DNA from: Leguminivora glycinivorella
Taxonomy: Eukaryota; Arthropoda; Insecta; Lepidoptera; Tortricidae
Reading direction: 5' to 3'
DNA length: 64,000 bases
Assembly: GCF_023078275.1 (NCBI RefSeq)
Contig: NC_062973.1
Span: 19,214,956-19,278,955 of the forward strand
The translations under genes and the position numbers were made by a program. Each line of letters begins with the position of its first letter. Position 1 is the first letter of the stretch. Under the pieces are notes generated by a model. The model saw nothing but the letters and a program-made list of their open reading frames with translations. It did not search any database and was not told where the DNA came from. Shown here piece after piece: positions 34,020-45,200 of the stretch.

Positions 34020-34262
34020 CAACTTGCCTTGTTAGTATTTTAGTGTGCGTCAAAACGTAGAAGCTATGACCCACTTCGCTGTTTACGATTGAGCTGAAAT
34101 TTTGCACACGTATGTAAATCACGTGACATTATTATGGTATCATGGACCTGATCTGATGATGGATCAGAAAGGTAGTCGAAGGAACTCTGTTATGAAACGT
34201 CGTATCCCCATCGAGTAAGGAGTTTTTAGAAACGTCTCGGAGAACAGTAGATGACTGTTGAA
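34020..34262. repeat. Single copy of the dispersed repeat behind the 120 bp satellite
   Basis: The sequence GAGCTGAAATTTTGCACAC, ATTATGGTA, CTGATCTGATGATGGA, then ATGAAACGTCGTATC and TTTTTAGAAACGTCTC resembles the 120 bp unit at 50930-51865 (CTGATGATGGAGCC, GGAACATCGTATCATAG, TTCTTAGAAAAGTCTT) in order and spacing. Here it occurs only once, so it is a dispersed relative of the unit. Confidence 0.6.
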
Positions 34263-34264
34263 AG

Positions 34265-35360
34265 AAAGGTAGAGTCGGCGATAAAAGCTTGTGCCAAAAA
34301 TGAAATTTTTGCAAAAAAACTGATAATATTGCAGAACCCAACCGAAATGCAACGAGTCCCACAGCCCTCCCTCACCCAATCAGACATGAAACCAAACGAT
34401 TTGACATTTCCAATGACAATAGAAATAATTGGGTGGGACCCTCGGCCCCGTCACTTGTCATGTACAGCTCTGATGTTACAGTCCGAAGCGCAGGTTAATA
34501 ACTGAAAATTCACGTTTTAAAGCTCACTGGAACATTTTTACAGAATATTTATTTGGGCATGGGTGACCGATATTTATGGTAAGGATAAAATATGAAATTT
34601 TATTAGGAAATACTAAAAATTTAGAAGCTTTTTTTTAAGTTTATTTGACCGACTACTCCGAAAAATCCTCATCATTAAGTATCACTTTTTTTTTGCTTTT
34701 ACGAAGGCTTAAGGTCTAGGGCAGGCTTTAGAATACCAAAAATCCTTGGGATATGTTTTATTTTTTTTATTTACGTACATTAATGCTATTTTGATGCGTT
34801 TTTAACGTAAAATTTTGAATTTGGTATTTTTTTATCCTACTTGTATCAAAGTGAGGACGCAAATTTTTTTGTCAGTAAATGCTTTATTTGTAGTAATACT
34901 TTTACAAAAAGAAACTATTAAAAAAACCCAATAGTTTTTTTTTATTAATAAATTTCTTCACTCCAGAATTTCTCAAAGAAAAAAAATATTTAAAAAATTC
35001 ATAACGAAAACTACAAAAAATAGGCTAACATACATGGGGTATATTCTGATAGCCCATGACGTGAGGAATCTAAAAAAAAATTTTTGACGTCAAGGTTTGG
35101 ACCACCCTGTATGTAGGTATGTGTAACCAAAAATGCTTATTTACAAGCATGAGTATTTTGTACCTTCTATTGAAAAGTCCCTACGATATTGTCGACTACA
35201 TTATTAAGGATCGGCAACGCGTACGCACGTTCTCGTACTGTAAGCAAAACGTGTATAATATTAATTTTGTTTGCAAAAGGTAATTCCTACCCCGAACGAG
35301 ACATGTATAACATAACCTAAAATCTAATAATACCAAGAGTTCAATGAACTTGGCACGTGA
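34265..35360. other. Intergenic DNA, nothing assigned
   Basis: AT-rich with long T and A runs. A TTTGACGTCAAGGTTTGGACC word near 35085-35105, followed by ACCCTGTATG, looks like a repeat terminus, but I could not find its partner. Confidence 0.3.
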
Positions 35361-35492
35361 TGTGCGGTTCAGTATTATGGAAGGCTAGGAGGCACTGTTG
35401 TACGAAGATACCTTCGGCAAAAGCCGGCCGTGCCGATTGTAGGTGCTGCCGTCTTGTGGCCTAAATGTTAAACAAAAACTAAAAGTACCTAC

Positions 35493-35872
35493 ATGTATCT
35501 TATTAATAGAGTCTTTATGAATGTCCCTGCTACGCTGCAAATGTTCAATAAAGGACCTCATGCAATGGCTATGACGATTTTTAATAAAATTCCTCAAAAT
35601 ATATTAAGCGAGAGAAAATACAATATTTTTGTAAACAAACTAAAGTCCTATCTACTGAATTTGTGCCCATATTCCTTGCATGACTTCCTAGGAGACCAAA
35701 CTTAGCTGTAAGTGCATGTTGTTTTTGTTTTGTTGTACTATTTATAATATATGTAAAAATGCTACACCCTAGTGGGGTCCATGTTTGTACCTATAATCTG
35801 TAAACACCTCTGTAAAATACCATGGTTGCATTGAATAAATGAATATGAATAAATGAATATGAATGAATAATT
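35493..35872 (+). pseudogene. LINE ORF2 C-terminus and 3' untranslated end
   Basis: The frame ends with FNKIPQNILSERKYNIFVNK and then LKSYLLN, with a stop at 35703-35705, matching the terminal block of CR1/Jockey-like LINEs (compare the 12.0 kb LINE, which has KIYNKIPHDI and KLKCLLLN). The 3' part contains ACCATGGTTGCATTGAATAA and a GAATAAAT-type short tandem tail to about 35872. No polymerase remains. Confidence 0.7.
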
Positions 35873-36493
35873 CATGCCAAATCAATTTCTATACGAATTC
35901 ATTTATGTAGGTATGTTTTTTGTGGATTGTGTACATATTCTGCCATCTCGTAGGCTTCATTGGAAGCTTAAACTTGACGTTTTACACTTTGCGTTAATTA
36001 AACAACTTAAACACGGGGTCTTGTGCTGCCACCTACAGTTTATGCACGTTCCCATTAGTTTATGATAGTTTTGGTTCTTCGTTGAAATTGCACCTCCAAG
36101 TCGCCTTGTTTTAGTGGTTTGCGAGACAATGCATACCTACATAGATAGACATATTCTGGAAATATTAGAGCGCGCGGACGGTACCGTAAAAATTTTCATA
36201 AAAATGCAAATTACCTCAACGTATTGCACTGACGGTACTTACTGTTCCTTCATTAAATGTAGTCGCTTCTCATTGGATGCTCGGTATCATTAAGTGGGTC
36301 TTTGCCTTTCCATTAGCTTACACGACATCACACTTAAGTACTGTCTGTGTGAATATGTTGGAAATTGTATTCAGGCGCGTAATTCTGCAATAATGTTTCA
36401 GAGGTTATGATATCGCAGAGTTCCACTGTAAGAAACGTCCTGTATGGTATGCAATATTCAAGTTTATGTTTAGAGTTTTGGTTTAAATTGCCA
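35873..36493. other. Intergenic DNA, nothing assigned
   Basis: No convincing coding or repeat structure was found. A 63-codon plus-strand frame (35874-36065) has no domain. Confidence 0.35.
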
Positions 36494-36644
36494 AATCGTC
36501 ACTACTTTAAAAAAAACTTGTATCTTCGTCTGTCAATGAAAAGACAATTGTAGTAAGTATGTATGGAATGCATATAGACTTACTGCGTTTTAACTTTGAG
36601 CAACAACGTGAGATACGAGATTTTTTTAAAGTAGTGACGAAATT
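36494..36644. mobile_element. MITE, about 150 bp
   Basis: Left CGTCACTACTTTAAAAAAAAC and TTGTATCTT are inverted relative to right GATACGAGATTTTTTTAAAG and TAGTGACG. Ends of about 30 bp and no coding sequence identify a short non-autonomous DNA element. Confidence 0.7.
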
Positions 36645-36837
36645 AATGTTTGTTATAAATTGGTATTATAGTGACTGAAATTAAACCTTCAAGAAAGTCG
36701 AGAATTTAATTATTATTTAATCAAAATCGTTATGAAAAAAAAAAATAGCTTTAATTTTTGCATGACTGACTGAAATAACGTTTTTAGTAATGTTATATTC
36801 GTTTTTTGTGTGCTCTGTGCCAGATATCCATGGAAGA

Positions 36838-36888
36838 CGGTAATTGTTTACCATCAGGCTAGCCGTCTGCTCGGTTGTTCATAAAAAC
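36838..36888 (+). mobile_element. LINE tail remnant
   Basis: GTTTACCATCAGGCTAGCCG and TCTGCTCGGTTGTTCATAAA correspond to the 3' terminus of the LINE at 4060-4546. Only about 50 bp survives. Confidence 0.5.
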
Positions 36889-36942
36889 AAACTATTATCC
36901 CCAAAAACCACGGAATCCCCAAAAAGTTATTTACCTAGTAAA

Positions 36943-37218
36943 ATCTCGGCCACACATGCGCGTTTTGAGAGCGTTGGCGGAGCGTTAGCGGAGCGTCAGC
37001 GGAGCGTTAGCGCAGCGTTAGCGCAGCGCAATGATGGCGGTGCGCCGGACGAACGCTGGCATTGCGCCCAGCAGACGCCGGCAGGCACTAACGAGCGCGG
37101 ATTGCGAGCGGAATGCGCGCGGATTGCGAGCGAAACGCCAGCGCACCGCTATCATTGCGCTCCGCTAACGCTAAGCTAATACTACGCTATCAAAACGCTT
37201 TATGTGGCGGAGGCTTAA
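36943..37218. mobile_element. GC-rich MITE built of AGCG-type words
   Basis: The ends GGCCACACATGCGCGTTTTG and the complement of the right end, GCCACATAAAGCGTTTTGAT, are inverted repeats. The interior is far richer in G and C than its neighbours and consists of AGCGTTAGCG/GGAGCG words in both orientations, so it can fold on itself. A frame of 111 codons crosses it but only reflects the repeat. Confidence 0.6.
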
Positions 37219-37219
37219 A

Positions 37220-38007
37220 TGGTAATTCATGTATTACGAGTATAAATACCTAGTTCAGAAGTGTTAAATCCTAACGCAGTCCATTGTTCATTGCTAAAAA
37301 CCCCGAAGTTTATGCTGAGTCATAAAAGTCACCTCAGAAAACCACACCATATTATTATGACCAATTATGACATACCTACTTAATGATAAGTTAGCTACAG
37401 TGCGTCGCTCGAATCCACTTAAACAGGTTGTGTGTGTTTGTGCTAAAAATTAACATTTTAATTTCAAAGTACCGTGATTTCTGTATAGTGATGCGATCTA
37501 TTTTCAAAAACCAGTTTTCATTTGTGGCATCATACTATTCTAATTACGTTTTTGAAGCTGGCTAATTTAAACTGGCGTTAAACTAAGAACTAATAAGTGT
37601 TTGTTTTCCTGGATCCTTGGTTTTGAATTTATCCTTGAGATAATTCTGTGCAGTCAGTAACTAACCTTAATGTTGAGGTAAACGTTATAGTCTTGCAAAT
37701 ATGACTCATTTTTGTGTGGTTCATCTTAAGTAGTGTATTGTCGTTGTTGTAAATAAGTGCATAATAAAATTATAGTTATTCTGAACCGGGCATATATGTT
37801 TATGTGAATGTGAACTTTTATAAAATGGATTTAACTCTATCAGGTGCGTATTTCTGAGTTAAAGTATTAAAATTAAAACAAAGACGAATAAAACCGTATT
37901 ATATATATAAGTTCTCGCACTTTGTACACATATTTAAAGTCATTACATTAACTAAAAGCGGGTTAATTATATTTATTTTGTCTAGCCTGAACATTTTATA
38001 TAAACTA
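37220..38007. other. Intergenic DNA, nothing assigned
   Basis: AT-rich unassigned sequence up to the second Helitron. The A at 38008 is the expected 5' flank of the Helitron. Confidence 0.4.
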
Positions 38008-38033
38008 ACTAGCTTTTACCCGCGGCTCCGCCC

Positions 38034-38485
38034 GCGTAATAAAAGTATTCTTATTGAAACGTTTACAGAAATAAGATTTTCATTTGGATCCGTACGTTTC
38101 TTTGTAGGTACATCTGTCCGCGATTAGTTCGATTACGGTAAAGCGGGGCAATTCTCGACTTGGGGGCCATTGTAACTGATCTATTTGCTGTACGGTCAGC
38201 CAAGAAAGTGGTTTACCACTTTTCGACTCTATTGATCGAAAAGTGGTAAACCACTTTTTTGGAACGTTTATTGAAACGTTTACAAAAAATAAGATTTTCA
38301 TTTGGATCCGTAGGTTTCTTTGTAGGTACATCTGTCCGCGATTACTTCGATTAAGGTAAAGCGGGGCAATTCTCGACTGGGGGGCCATTGTAACTGATGT
38401 ATTTGCTGTACGGTCAGCCAAGAAAGTGGTTTACCACTTTTCGACTCTATTGATCGAAAAGTGGTAAACCACTTTTTTGGCTGAC
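38034..38485. repeat. Tandem duplication inside Helitron copy 2, two double-palindrome hairpins
   Basis: A segment of about 220 bp that includes TTCATTTGGATCCGTA, CGGGGCAATTCTCGACT and the hairpin is present twice. Hairpins lie at 38195-38262 (right flank lost) and 38413-38485 (complete). Copy 1 has the segment once, so the duplication is specific to this copy. Confidence 0.8.
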
Positions 38486-38885
38486 TGTACCCTAGACATA
38501 TTACTATTGTTTAAAAAAAATTCTTGCAATGATTGTAGAATTATTACACAGCGAACACAGCGTATGTAGTAAGTACGAATATGTTTGTATTTTACCTATA
38601 TAAATATTTATACTGGGGAAACTTGATACAACCCACATAGCCAGTATCTCGACGCTATGGTCGGTAGGGTAAAAAGTACTTCCTTGCATTATCGCTTAAA
38701 ATTTTTTCCATTTTGCTTATACTTGTTGCAAACGTAAACATACAAAAGGCAAGCAAACAACGGTCTTCTTACAGCACATTGAATGTAATAGTTATTACGG
38801 ATGCAGGATACTCGCCGATGCCTACTTACTAATCCCTTCGAGCCTAGATATCGATAGCCGACCGATTAGTTCGACCCAAATATCC

Positions 38886-38970
38886 CGATCCCTATCCCTA
38901 TCCCTATCCCTAATCCTAACCCTAACCCTATCCCGTTCCTGTCCCTGTACCTGTCCCTGTCCCTGTCATT
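38886..38970. repeat. Short hexamer tract, unexpanded form
   Basis: A few CCCTAT units, CCCTAA, TCCTAA, CCCTAA and the same coda as at 14483-14529 (CCCGTTCCTGT, CCCTGTACCTGT). It shows what the tract looked like before the expansion in copy 1. Confidence 0.9.
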
Positions 38971-39962
38971 ATCATGCTAGGAGGTGAAAATCCTTTCTTA
39001 GTGCTCCTCTAAGGAACTTCCGTGTCAATTTGAAATCTCTTGAACCAGAAGTAAAGATAAAAACTAAAGCTATACTTATGGCTATTTTGGATATTTTAAC
39101 CCCATTGCACAACAACAGGGGAGAAAATTTCTTTTCCACCTCATTAGATTTTAAAATCGTTGTACTCGTATTTATCGTGTTCAGCGACCCGATAAACCAT
39201 AAAAACGATAGCCATATTGTGTTTTTGACTTTACCCCCTCTGCACCCCTTTAGGGGTCAAATTTTCAAAAAACCTGAAACATGTATTTAGTTATATGTCT
39301 TTAGGAATCCTCCTATGAAGTTTCGAATAAAATAGTCAAATCTTGTTTCCCCATACAAACTTTGAACCCCCATTTCACCCTTTTAAGAGGAGAATTTTGA
39401 AAAATCCTTTCTTAGTGCTCCTCTACGCCATATAAGGAACCTATGTGCCAAATTTGAAATCTCTGGGACCAGCGGTTTCGGCTGTGTGTTGATATATTAT
39501 GTCAGTTAGTCAGTTCGTCAGTTTCTTCTTTTATATATTTTTTGATATTTAAACCCTATTGCACTACAACAGGGGAGAAGGTATTTCACTTCCGCTTCGT
39601 TAGATTTTAAAAACGTTGTATTTATCGTGATCAGCGACCCAATAAACCGTAAAAACGATACCCATATTAGTTTTTTTTACTTTATCACCCCCTTTTCACC
39701 CTTTTAGGGGTTAGATTTTCAAAAAACCTGAAACACGTCTTTAGTCGTATGTTTTTAGGATCCCTCCTGTGAAGTTTCGAATAAAACAGTGAAACTAACA
39801 TTGTTTCCCCATACAAACTTTGAACCCCCATTTAACCCCCTTAGGAGGCGAATTTTGAAAAATCCTTTCTTAGTGCTCCTCTACTAAATTTGACATCTCT
39901 AGGACCAGCGGTTTCGGCTGTGCGTTGATATGTCAGTCAGTCAGTCAATATCTTCTTTTATA

Positions 39963-40301
39963 CAGAGTGGGGCCTGTAACAAAGGCGAAGAATTGAACTC
40001 TAGGCTATTCTCCTTATACTGATCAACATTTGTTCGGCGACTTTTAAAAATAACTTGTATTTTGATTTTTATCACCCTTGAAGTTTTTTCTAAGAGGTAA
40101 TGTATTGCGAATTCTGTTAAGTCTAAAGTGTGACAGACAACATCAATGACAACAATAATGGCGTACATTGAAGCTAATATTTATTTTGTATGAAAAATTA
40201 AAAATTTAAAGACTTCATAATTTTTAAAAGTCACTGAACAAATGTTGATCAATATAAGGAGAATAGCCTATAGTTCAATTCTTCGCCTTTGCCACACTAT
40301 G
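39963..40301. mobile_element. TA-flanked MITE nested in Helitron copy 2
   Basis: The inverted ends are about 90 bp long and include GGCGAAGAATTGAACT, GGCTATTCTCCTTATA and GATCAACATTTGTTC on both sides. TA lies at 39961-39962 and 40302-40303, and copy 1 is uninterrupted at this place. This fits a Tc1/mariner-type non-autonomous element. Its internal frames are not protein-like. Confidence 0.8.
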
Positions 40302-40423
40302 TATATATTTTTGATATTTAAACCCCATTGCACCACAACAGGGGAGAAGGTATTTCACTTCCGCCTCGTTAGATTTTAAAAACGTTGTATTTATCGTGAT
40401 CAGCGACCCGATAAACCATAAAA

Positions 40424-40962
40424 CCGGCCAAGAGCGTGTCGGGCCACGCTCAGTGTAGGGTTCCGTAGTTTTCCGTATTTTTCTCAAAAACTACTGAACC
40501 TATCAAGTTTCAAAACAATTTTCCTAGAAAGTTTTTATAAAGATCTACTATTGTGATTTTTTTCATATTTTTTGAACATAGGGTTCAAAAGTTAGAGGGG
40601 GGGGACGCACATTTTTTTCCTTTAGAAGCGATTATTTCCGAAAATATTAATATTATCAAAAAACGATCTAATACCTATCCAACAATATATCACACGTTGG
40701 GGTTGGAATGAAAAAAAAATATCCGCCCCCACTTTACATGTAGGCGGGGTACCCTAATAAAACATTTTTTTCCGTTTTTTATTTTTGCACTTTGTTGGCG
40801 TGATTGATATACATATTGGTACCAAATTTCAGCTTTCTAGTGCTTACGGTTACTGAGATTATCCGCGGACGGATGGACGGATGGACGGACGGACGGACGG
40901 ACGGACGGACGGACAGACAGACATGGCGAAACTATAAGGGTTCCTAGTTGACTACGGAACCC
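40424..40962. mobile_element. 539 bp insertion with TAAAA target duplication
   Basis: TAAAA stands at 40419-40423 and 40963-40967, and the uninterrupted sequence is present in the four tandem copies. The insert begins CCGGCCAAGAGCGTGTCGGG and AGGGTTCCGTAG and ends ACTACGGAACCC, so it has a subterminal inverted word, plus a GGAC/GACAG microsatellite near 40868-40922. It is a very common lepidopteran dispersed repeat. Its class is not clear from the sequence. Confidence 0.75.
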
Positions 40963-41329
40963 TAAAAACGATACCCATATTGATTTTTTGACTTTATCAC
41001 CCCCTTTTCACCCTTTTAGGGGTTAAATTTTCAAAAAACCTGAAACACGTATTCAGTCATATGTCTTAAGGAATCTTTCTGTGAAGTTTCGAATAAAATA
41101 GTCAAACAAATCTTGTTTCCCCATACAAACTTTAAACCCCCATTTGACCCCCTTAGGAGGTGAATTTTGGAAAATCCTTTCTTAGTGCTCCTCTACACTA
41201 TATAAGGAACCTACGTGCCAAATTTGAAATCTCTAGGACCAGCGGTTTCGGCTGTGCGTTGATATGTCAGTCAGTCAGTCAGTCAGTCAGTCAGCTTCTT
41301 CTTTTATATATTTATAGATGTCGGGTAGT

Positions 41330-41460
41330 TTTGTGTTGTTTACATCGGGACACGTCAGTCTTCCGTGACCACGACCAGTGCAACCTGGCCGAAACGTTGA
41401 AAAAAAAGGTAAATTAATCGCGTTCGACCTGTATATGACTTTAAATATCCGCAATATATA
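41330..41460 (+). repeat. Penelope-like terminal block, third example
   Basis: GTGACCACGACCAGTGCAAC, CTGGCCGAAACGTTGA and AATCGCGTTCGACC follow the same order as at 433-625 and 26540-26740. No associated coding sequence is visible, so it is probably a solo terminal fragment. Confidence 0.35.
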
Positions 41461-41708
41461 ATAATATGGCACTGATTCTTTATTTCACTGGAATTCGTAA
41501 AGCTCGGTAATCGAACTTTTTGTAACACACATTCGAGATTACATAAAATTTACTCGAACGAGAAAGTCAAGGAAAGTGGATGTAACTTCGTGTGTTACTT
41601 GTATAGAGTGTCCTATTACAAGTGAATCAAATGAATTAAAAACTTATGGTAGCCTTAAAAATGGTGTGACACAGGACGCAACAGGCAAAATAGCCGGTGC
41701 GGCGTCCT

Positions 41709-41829
41709 GGCAGGCAAGTATGGTCGCACGATCAAATGATAAAACATCAGGCCGTCCCTATCGCACTATTTGTAAGTGCGATATCTGCCCGACATTTTAT
41801 CATTTATCACGCGACCATGATTGCCTGCC
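41709..41829. mobile_element. Near-palindromic foldback MITE, 121 bp
   Basis: The two halves (GGCAGGCAAGTATGGTCGC on the left, GCGACCATGATTGCCTGCC on the right) are complementary for almost 60 bp, with a loop of only a few bases near 41769. Its short plus-strand frame is spurious. Confidence 0.75.
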
Positions 41830-42207
41830 TGACCTCTCCCCCACTTCATGACCTCGCGTTCAATGAAGGAAAATAAACTATATTTTGACTTTTGTTTGTC
41901 AAACTTTTTATAATTGTTTATTTTAGACGTAATTTAGTTTTATTAAAATACATAGGCATTCGTTCAAATTTCTGTAAGTTGTCGCAATAGCAAATTGGCT
42001 TATAATCATTTTATTTAAGTTGTTGCTGTACTGTTTTAATACCAAATTGACCTAGATAATACGGCGAACTAATCATATGGCCTCAAACCCTTTGACAAAT
42101 CCCATTTGTTTTTTGTCTCAAGACATACCTACATTTACAAATATACATTAAAATGTAAAATATATGTAAAGAATTGTCTTACTTAATTGTTTTTTTTTTC
42201 GTATTAG

Positions 42208-45200
42208 ACGCCGATGCTGAAGCTGGTATGCACGAGGTGGATTGCGTTCCCCTGCTACCACTGAGTGACACAGTTCGAGATCGTTTTCTACCGAAACAGC
42301 ACAGCACGCAGTAAGTTTACATTATATGGACAATAAATAGTTACATATAGTATGTGTTAAGAAGCATGCAGATAACAGTTCGCCGGGTGATATCGGTCTG
42401 TAAGTTAAAATAAAAAATTAACAGTGGCAAATAACTGAAAGTCGGATTTATAGTTCGGCTCGTCGAGCCATTCGCCCATTTAATGTAAATCCTTAAGAGG
42501 GATTGCTGGAAATACTTACCGCTATTTCTGCGAACTATCTAGATGGCGAATTGAAGCATATAAGTTATAGCGGTGCAAATCTCGACTGGGGGCAATTGTA
42601 ACTAATCCACTTTTTCCATTATTACATTATGATGTTGAGTTCTACAACTTCTACATATATCCACTGATAACGCCTACCAACCTACCATATATGATATCCG
42701 GTGGACATTCTATTTAATAATGCAAACATTGTAAAACATGGAAAAAAATGGACCAGTTATATTTGGCCCCCAGTCGAGTTTTGCCCCGCTGTACCTTACC
42801 TCAGAATTTATATTTTTTTATTTGCAAAAGGTTCGTTTCCGAAAAATATGCAGGCGTTGTTTTACATCATCATCTTTCCTCACAAGACTCAGCTGTACCC
42901 AGGTTTTAGGTACCTACACAACTTAGCTATGTAGCAAAAAAATATGGAGATTTGAAAAGAATCGCTTTAACACTTTTCAGGTCTCTCAAAGCACCGTCGA
43001 GTTTCTACGGAATAGACAATACAAGACGCACAAGTGACGCAACAGAAGTTTACCAGAGTCAAAGAAAATATGCATCGGAAACCTCGATTCGACCGCGCTT
43101 CAACACAGTCAACGATATCTATACGGATGAGATCCGCAGGTAAAGAAAGTTTGTCACCACTTGTAGGTATTTGTTTCAAAGTTTTTTTCATATAGACAGT
43201 CCAAGGGAGTGACATAAATAGCTTATAAAAAGGGTTAGGTATCCGTCCGGTAAACGATAGATACTGGTTCTAATCCGAATTCCCTCTTAACACTTGGAGC
43301 ACAGATGTCATGTATACCATATAGATCAAGCAAACGTATCTACTTAGCGTGTCAAATGAACTCAGTAAATTCCACTGTGTTGTCCGACTTTAATCGCAGC
43401 TTGCAGCTTTCAGGCGTCAATTTTTGTAAGTTGAAGTCAACAAAAACATTAAAAATGCCTCGTTACGTGATATTTAATTGCAACAACACAAAAATTATGA
43501 AAACTCAAGGACCTGAGATATATTTAAAATCACAGGCAAATAACAACTTCAGTACAAAATCTGACACGCTCGGCCGCCATACAAATAGATGAACTTGTTT
43601 CTTCTATCTAAATCTAATTCTGTGACTTGTAGACTTTGAGTCTGATATTTATTTAAGTTTATTATATATATTCAGGAAAAAATCAAATACATGATCATAA
43701 TTTTTTAAATTTTCAGGCTTCGACAGCGGTTAGATACAAGGCTACATGAAGCTGTTATAGATGAAGACATATCGGAAATCGAGCGTCTGATTGGGAATGG
43801 AGCTTCGCCTGCCGCGCTCGACCACTCTGGTTTGACTCCTCTACATTTGTGTATACTTCATAAACTAATCAAACCATACGAGGTAAGATAGCGATGTTTT
43901 AACTACAGGAAAGTTGTTGTTTTATAATATTTATAAGATGATTTCGTGAATTTCAAAGATGTTCTCGGAGAGCATGATATAGTTTAGCTATTTAATACTC
44001 GTAATTGTTTTAAAGACAGTCCAAATAATCGCGATCAATGGCCAGGAATTGCTTTTAATAAAGACGTCGACTAAAAAATCGTTAAACAAACTTCAAGGTT
44101 TGTCGATTGTTTTTTTCACATTCGTTTGATTTTAGCAACGTCAAAAAGCAAAAGGAATTCATGAAGTTGTATTATTTTTCCACAGGCTCTGTTAAAACAC
44201 AAAGATGGCGCTAACGTTAGGGACGCACGAGGTCTATCAGTGCTGCATGTGGCAGTCTTGCACCGCTGGTTGCCAGGCGTGGACGCTGCCCTAGCGTCTG
44301 GTGCTGATGTTACAGCACTATGTGATGCCAGCAAACCTTTGTTATCCCGCTCGCTCAACTGCGAGAGATACCAGCATGTTTCTTATGAAGACTTCGTTAA
44401 TGCAGTATGTTTTTTATACTTACATATATGTCAATCTATATTGTTTGTAGACTTTCTGTAGCAATAAAAAGATTTTTTATTTTATTTCAGTTTGTACAAA
44501 CACCGATCCAGTTAGCAACAAAAGTTGGGGATTTAGCTATGTTGCTGAAACTTTTAGATGTTGCTGGACAAATGGGAGTAATAAATTGTCGAAACAAAAA
44601 AGGCCAAACGCCCCTTTATACGGCAATTATGAACGGTAACTTAGATGCTGTGGAGATTCTTATCAAAAAGGGAGCATGCGTAGACATTGTCTCAAGAAGA
44701 GGAGAATCAGCTTTGCATATTGCTGTACGTAAACCCGTTATTTTAAAATATTTGCTGGATAACACAAATTGTCCAAGCTCCTTCAGCGAATACGGTTACG
44801 CCCCAATTCATAAAGCTGCATATTGTAACAAACCAGAATCAGTGAAATTACTTCTGAACAAGTTTAATAATATTGAGTTAAAAACAGTATCCTTGAAAAA
44901 TAATGTTAGGGAGGACAAATCAGGTGGCTCTACGGCATTGCACATGGCTGCAAAATATTTCAGCAACGAAACAGGCGAAGTTTTACTGGAAATGGGTGCT
45001 AATCCTAATGAAGTTGATGATCTTGGAAATACTCCTCTACATGTAGCGGCTAAAACTATGAACAAGACTATGTCCGAAATACTCCTGCGCAATGGAGCAG
45101 TACTATCAGCTAAAGACCAAGAAGGAAATTCTGCATTACGTATAATAGCTACTAAATTTCATGATGCCCTAAACTTTTTTGAACAAGTGTTTGATGAATT

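Larger units (their letters stand above)
38009..41318 (-). mobile_element. Helitron-like element, copy 2
   Basis: The left end matches copy 1 from CTAGCTTTTACCCGCGGCT onward and the right end is TATATATTTATAGA followed by T. On the minus strand it therefore starts TC and ends with a hairpin and CTAG, between A and T. Order inside: a duplicated hairpin segment, unrelated spacer, a short hexamer tract with the same coda as copy 1, three modules of about 430 bp, and the GTCA tract. Two other elements are inserted in it (39963-40301 and 40424-40962). No replicase gene is present. Confidence 0.6.

Noticed and set aside
41576..41851. A 91-codon plus-strand protein
   Set aside because: More than a third of it is the palindromic MITE at 41709-41829, and no splice or domain evidence supports it.
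43305..43592. A 95-codon frame in a TRPA intron
   Set aside because: It lies between two well-supported exons, has no domain, and reading into it would break the channel frame.
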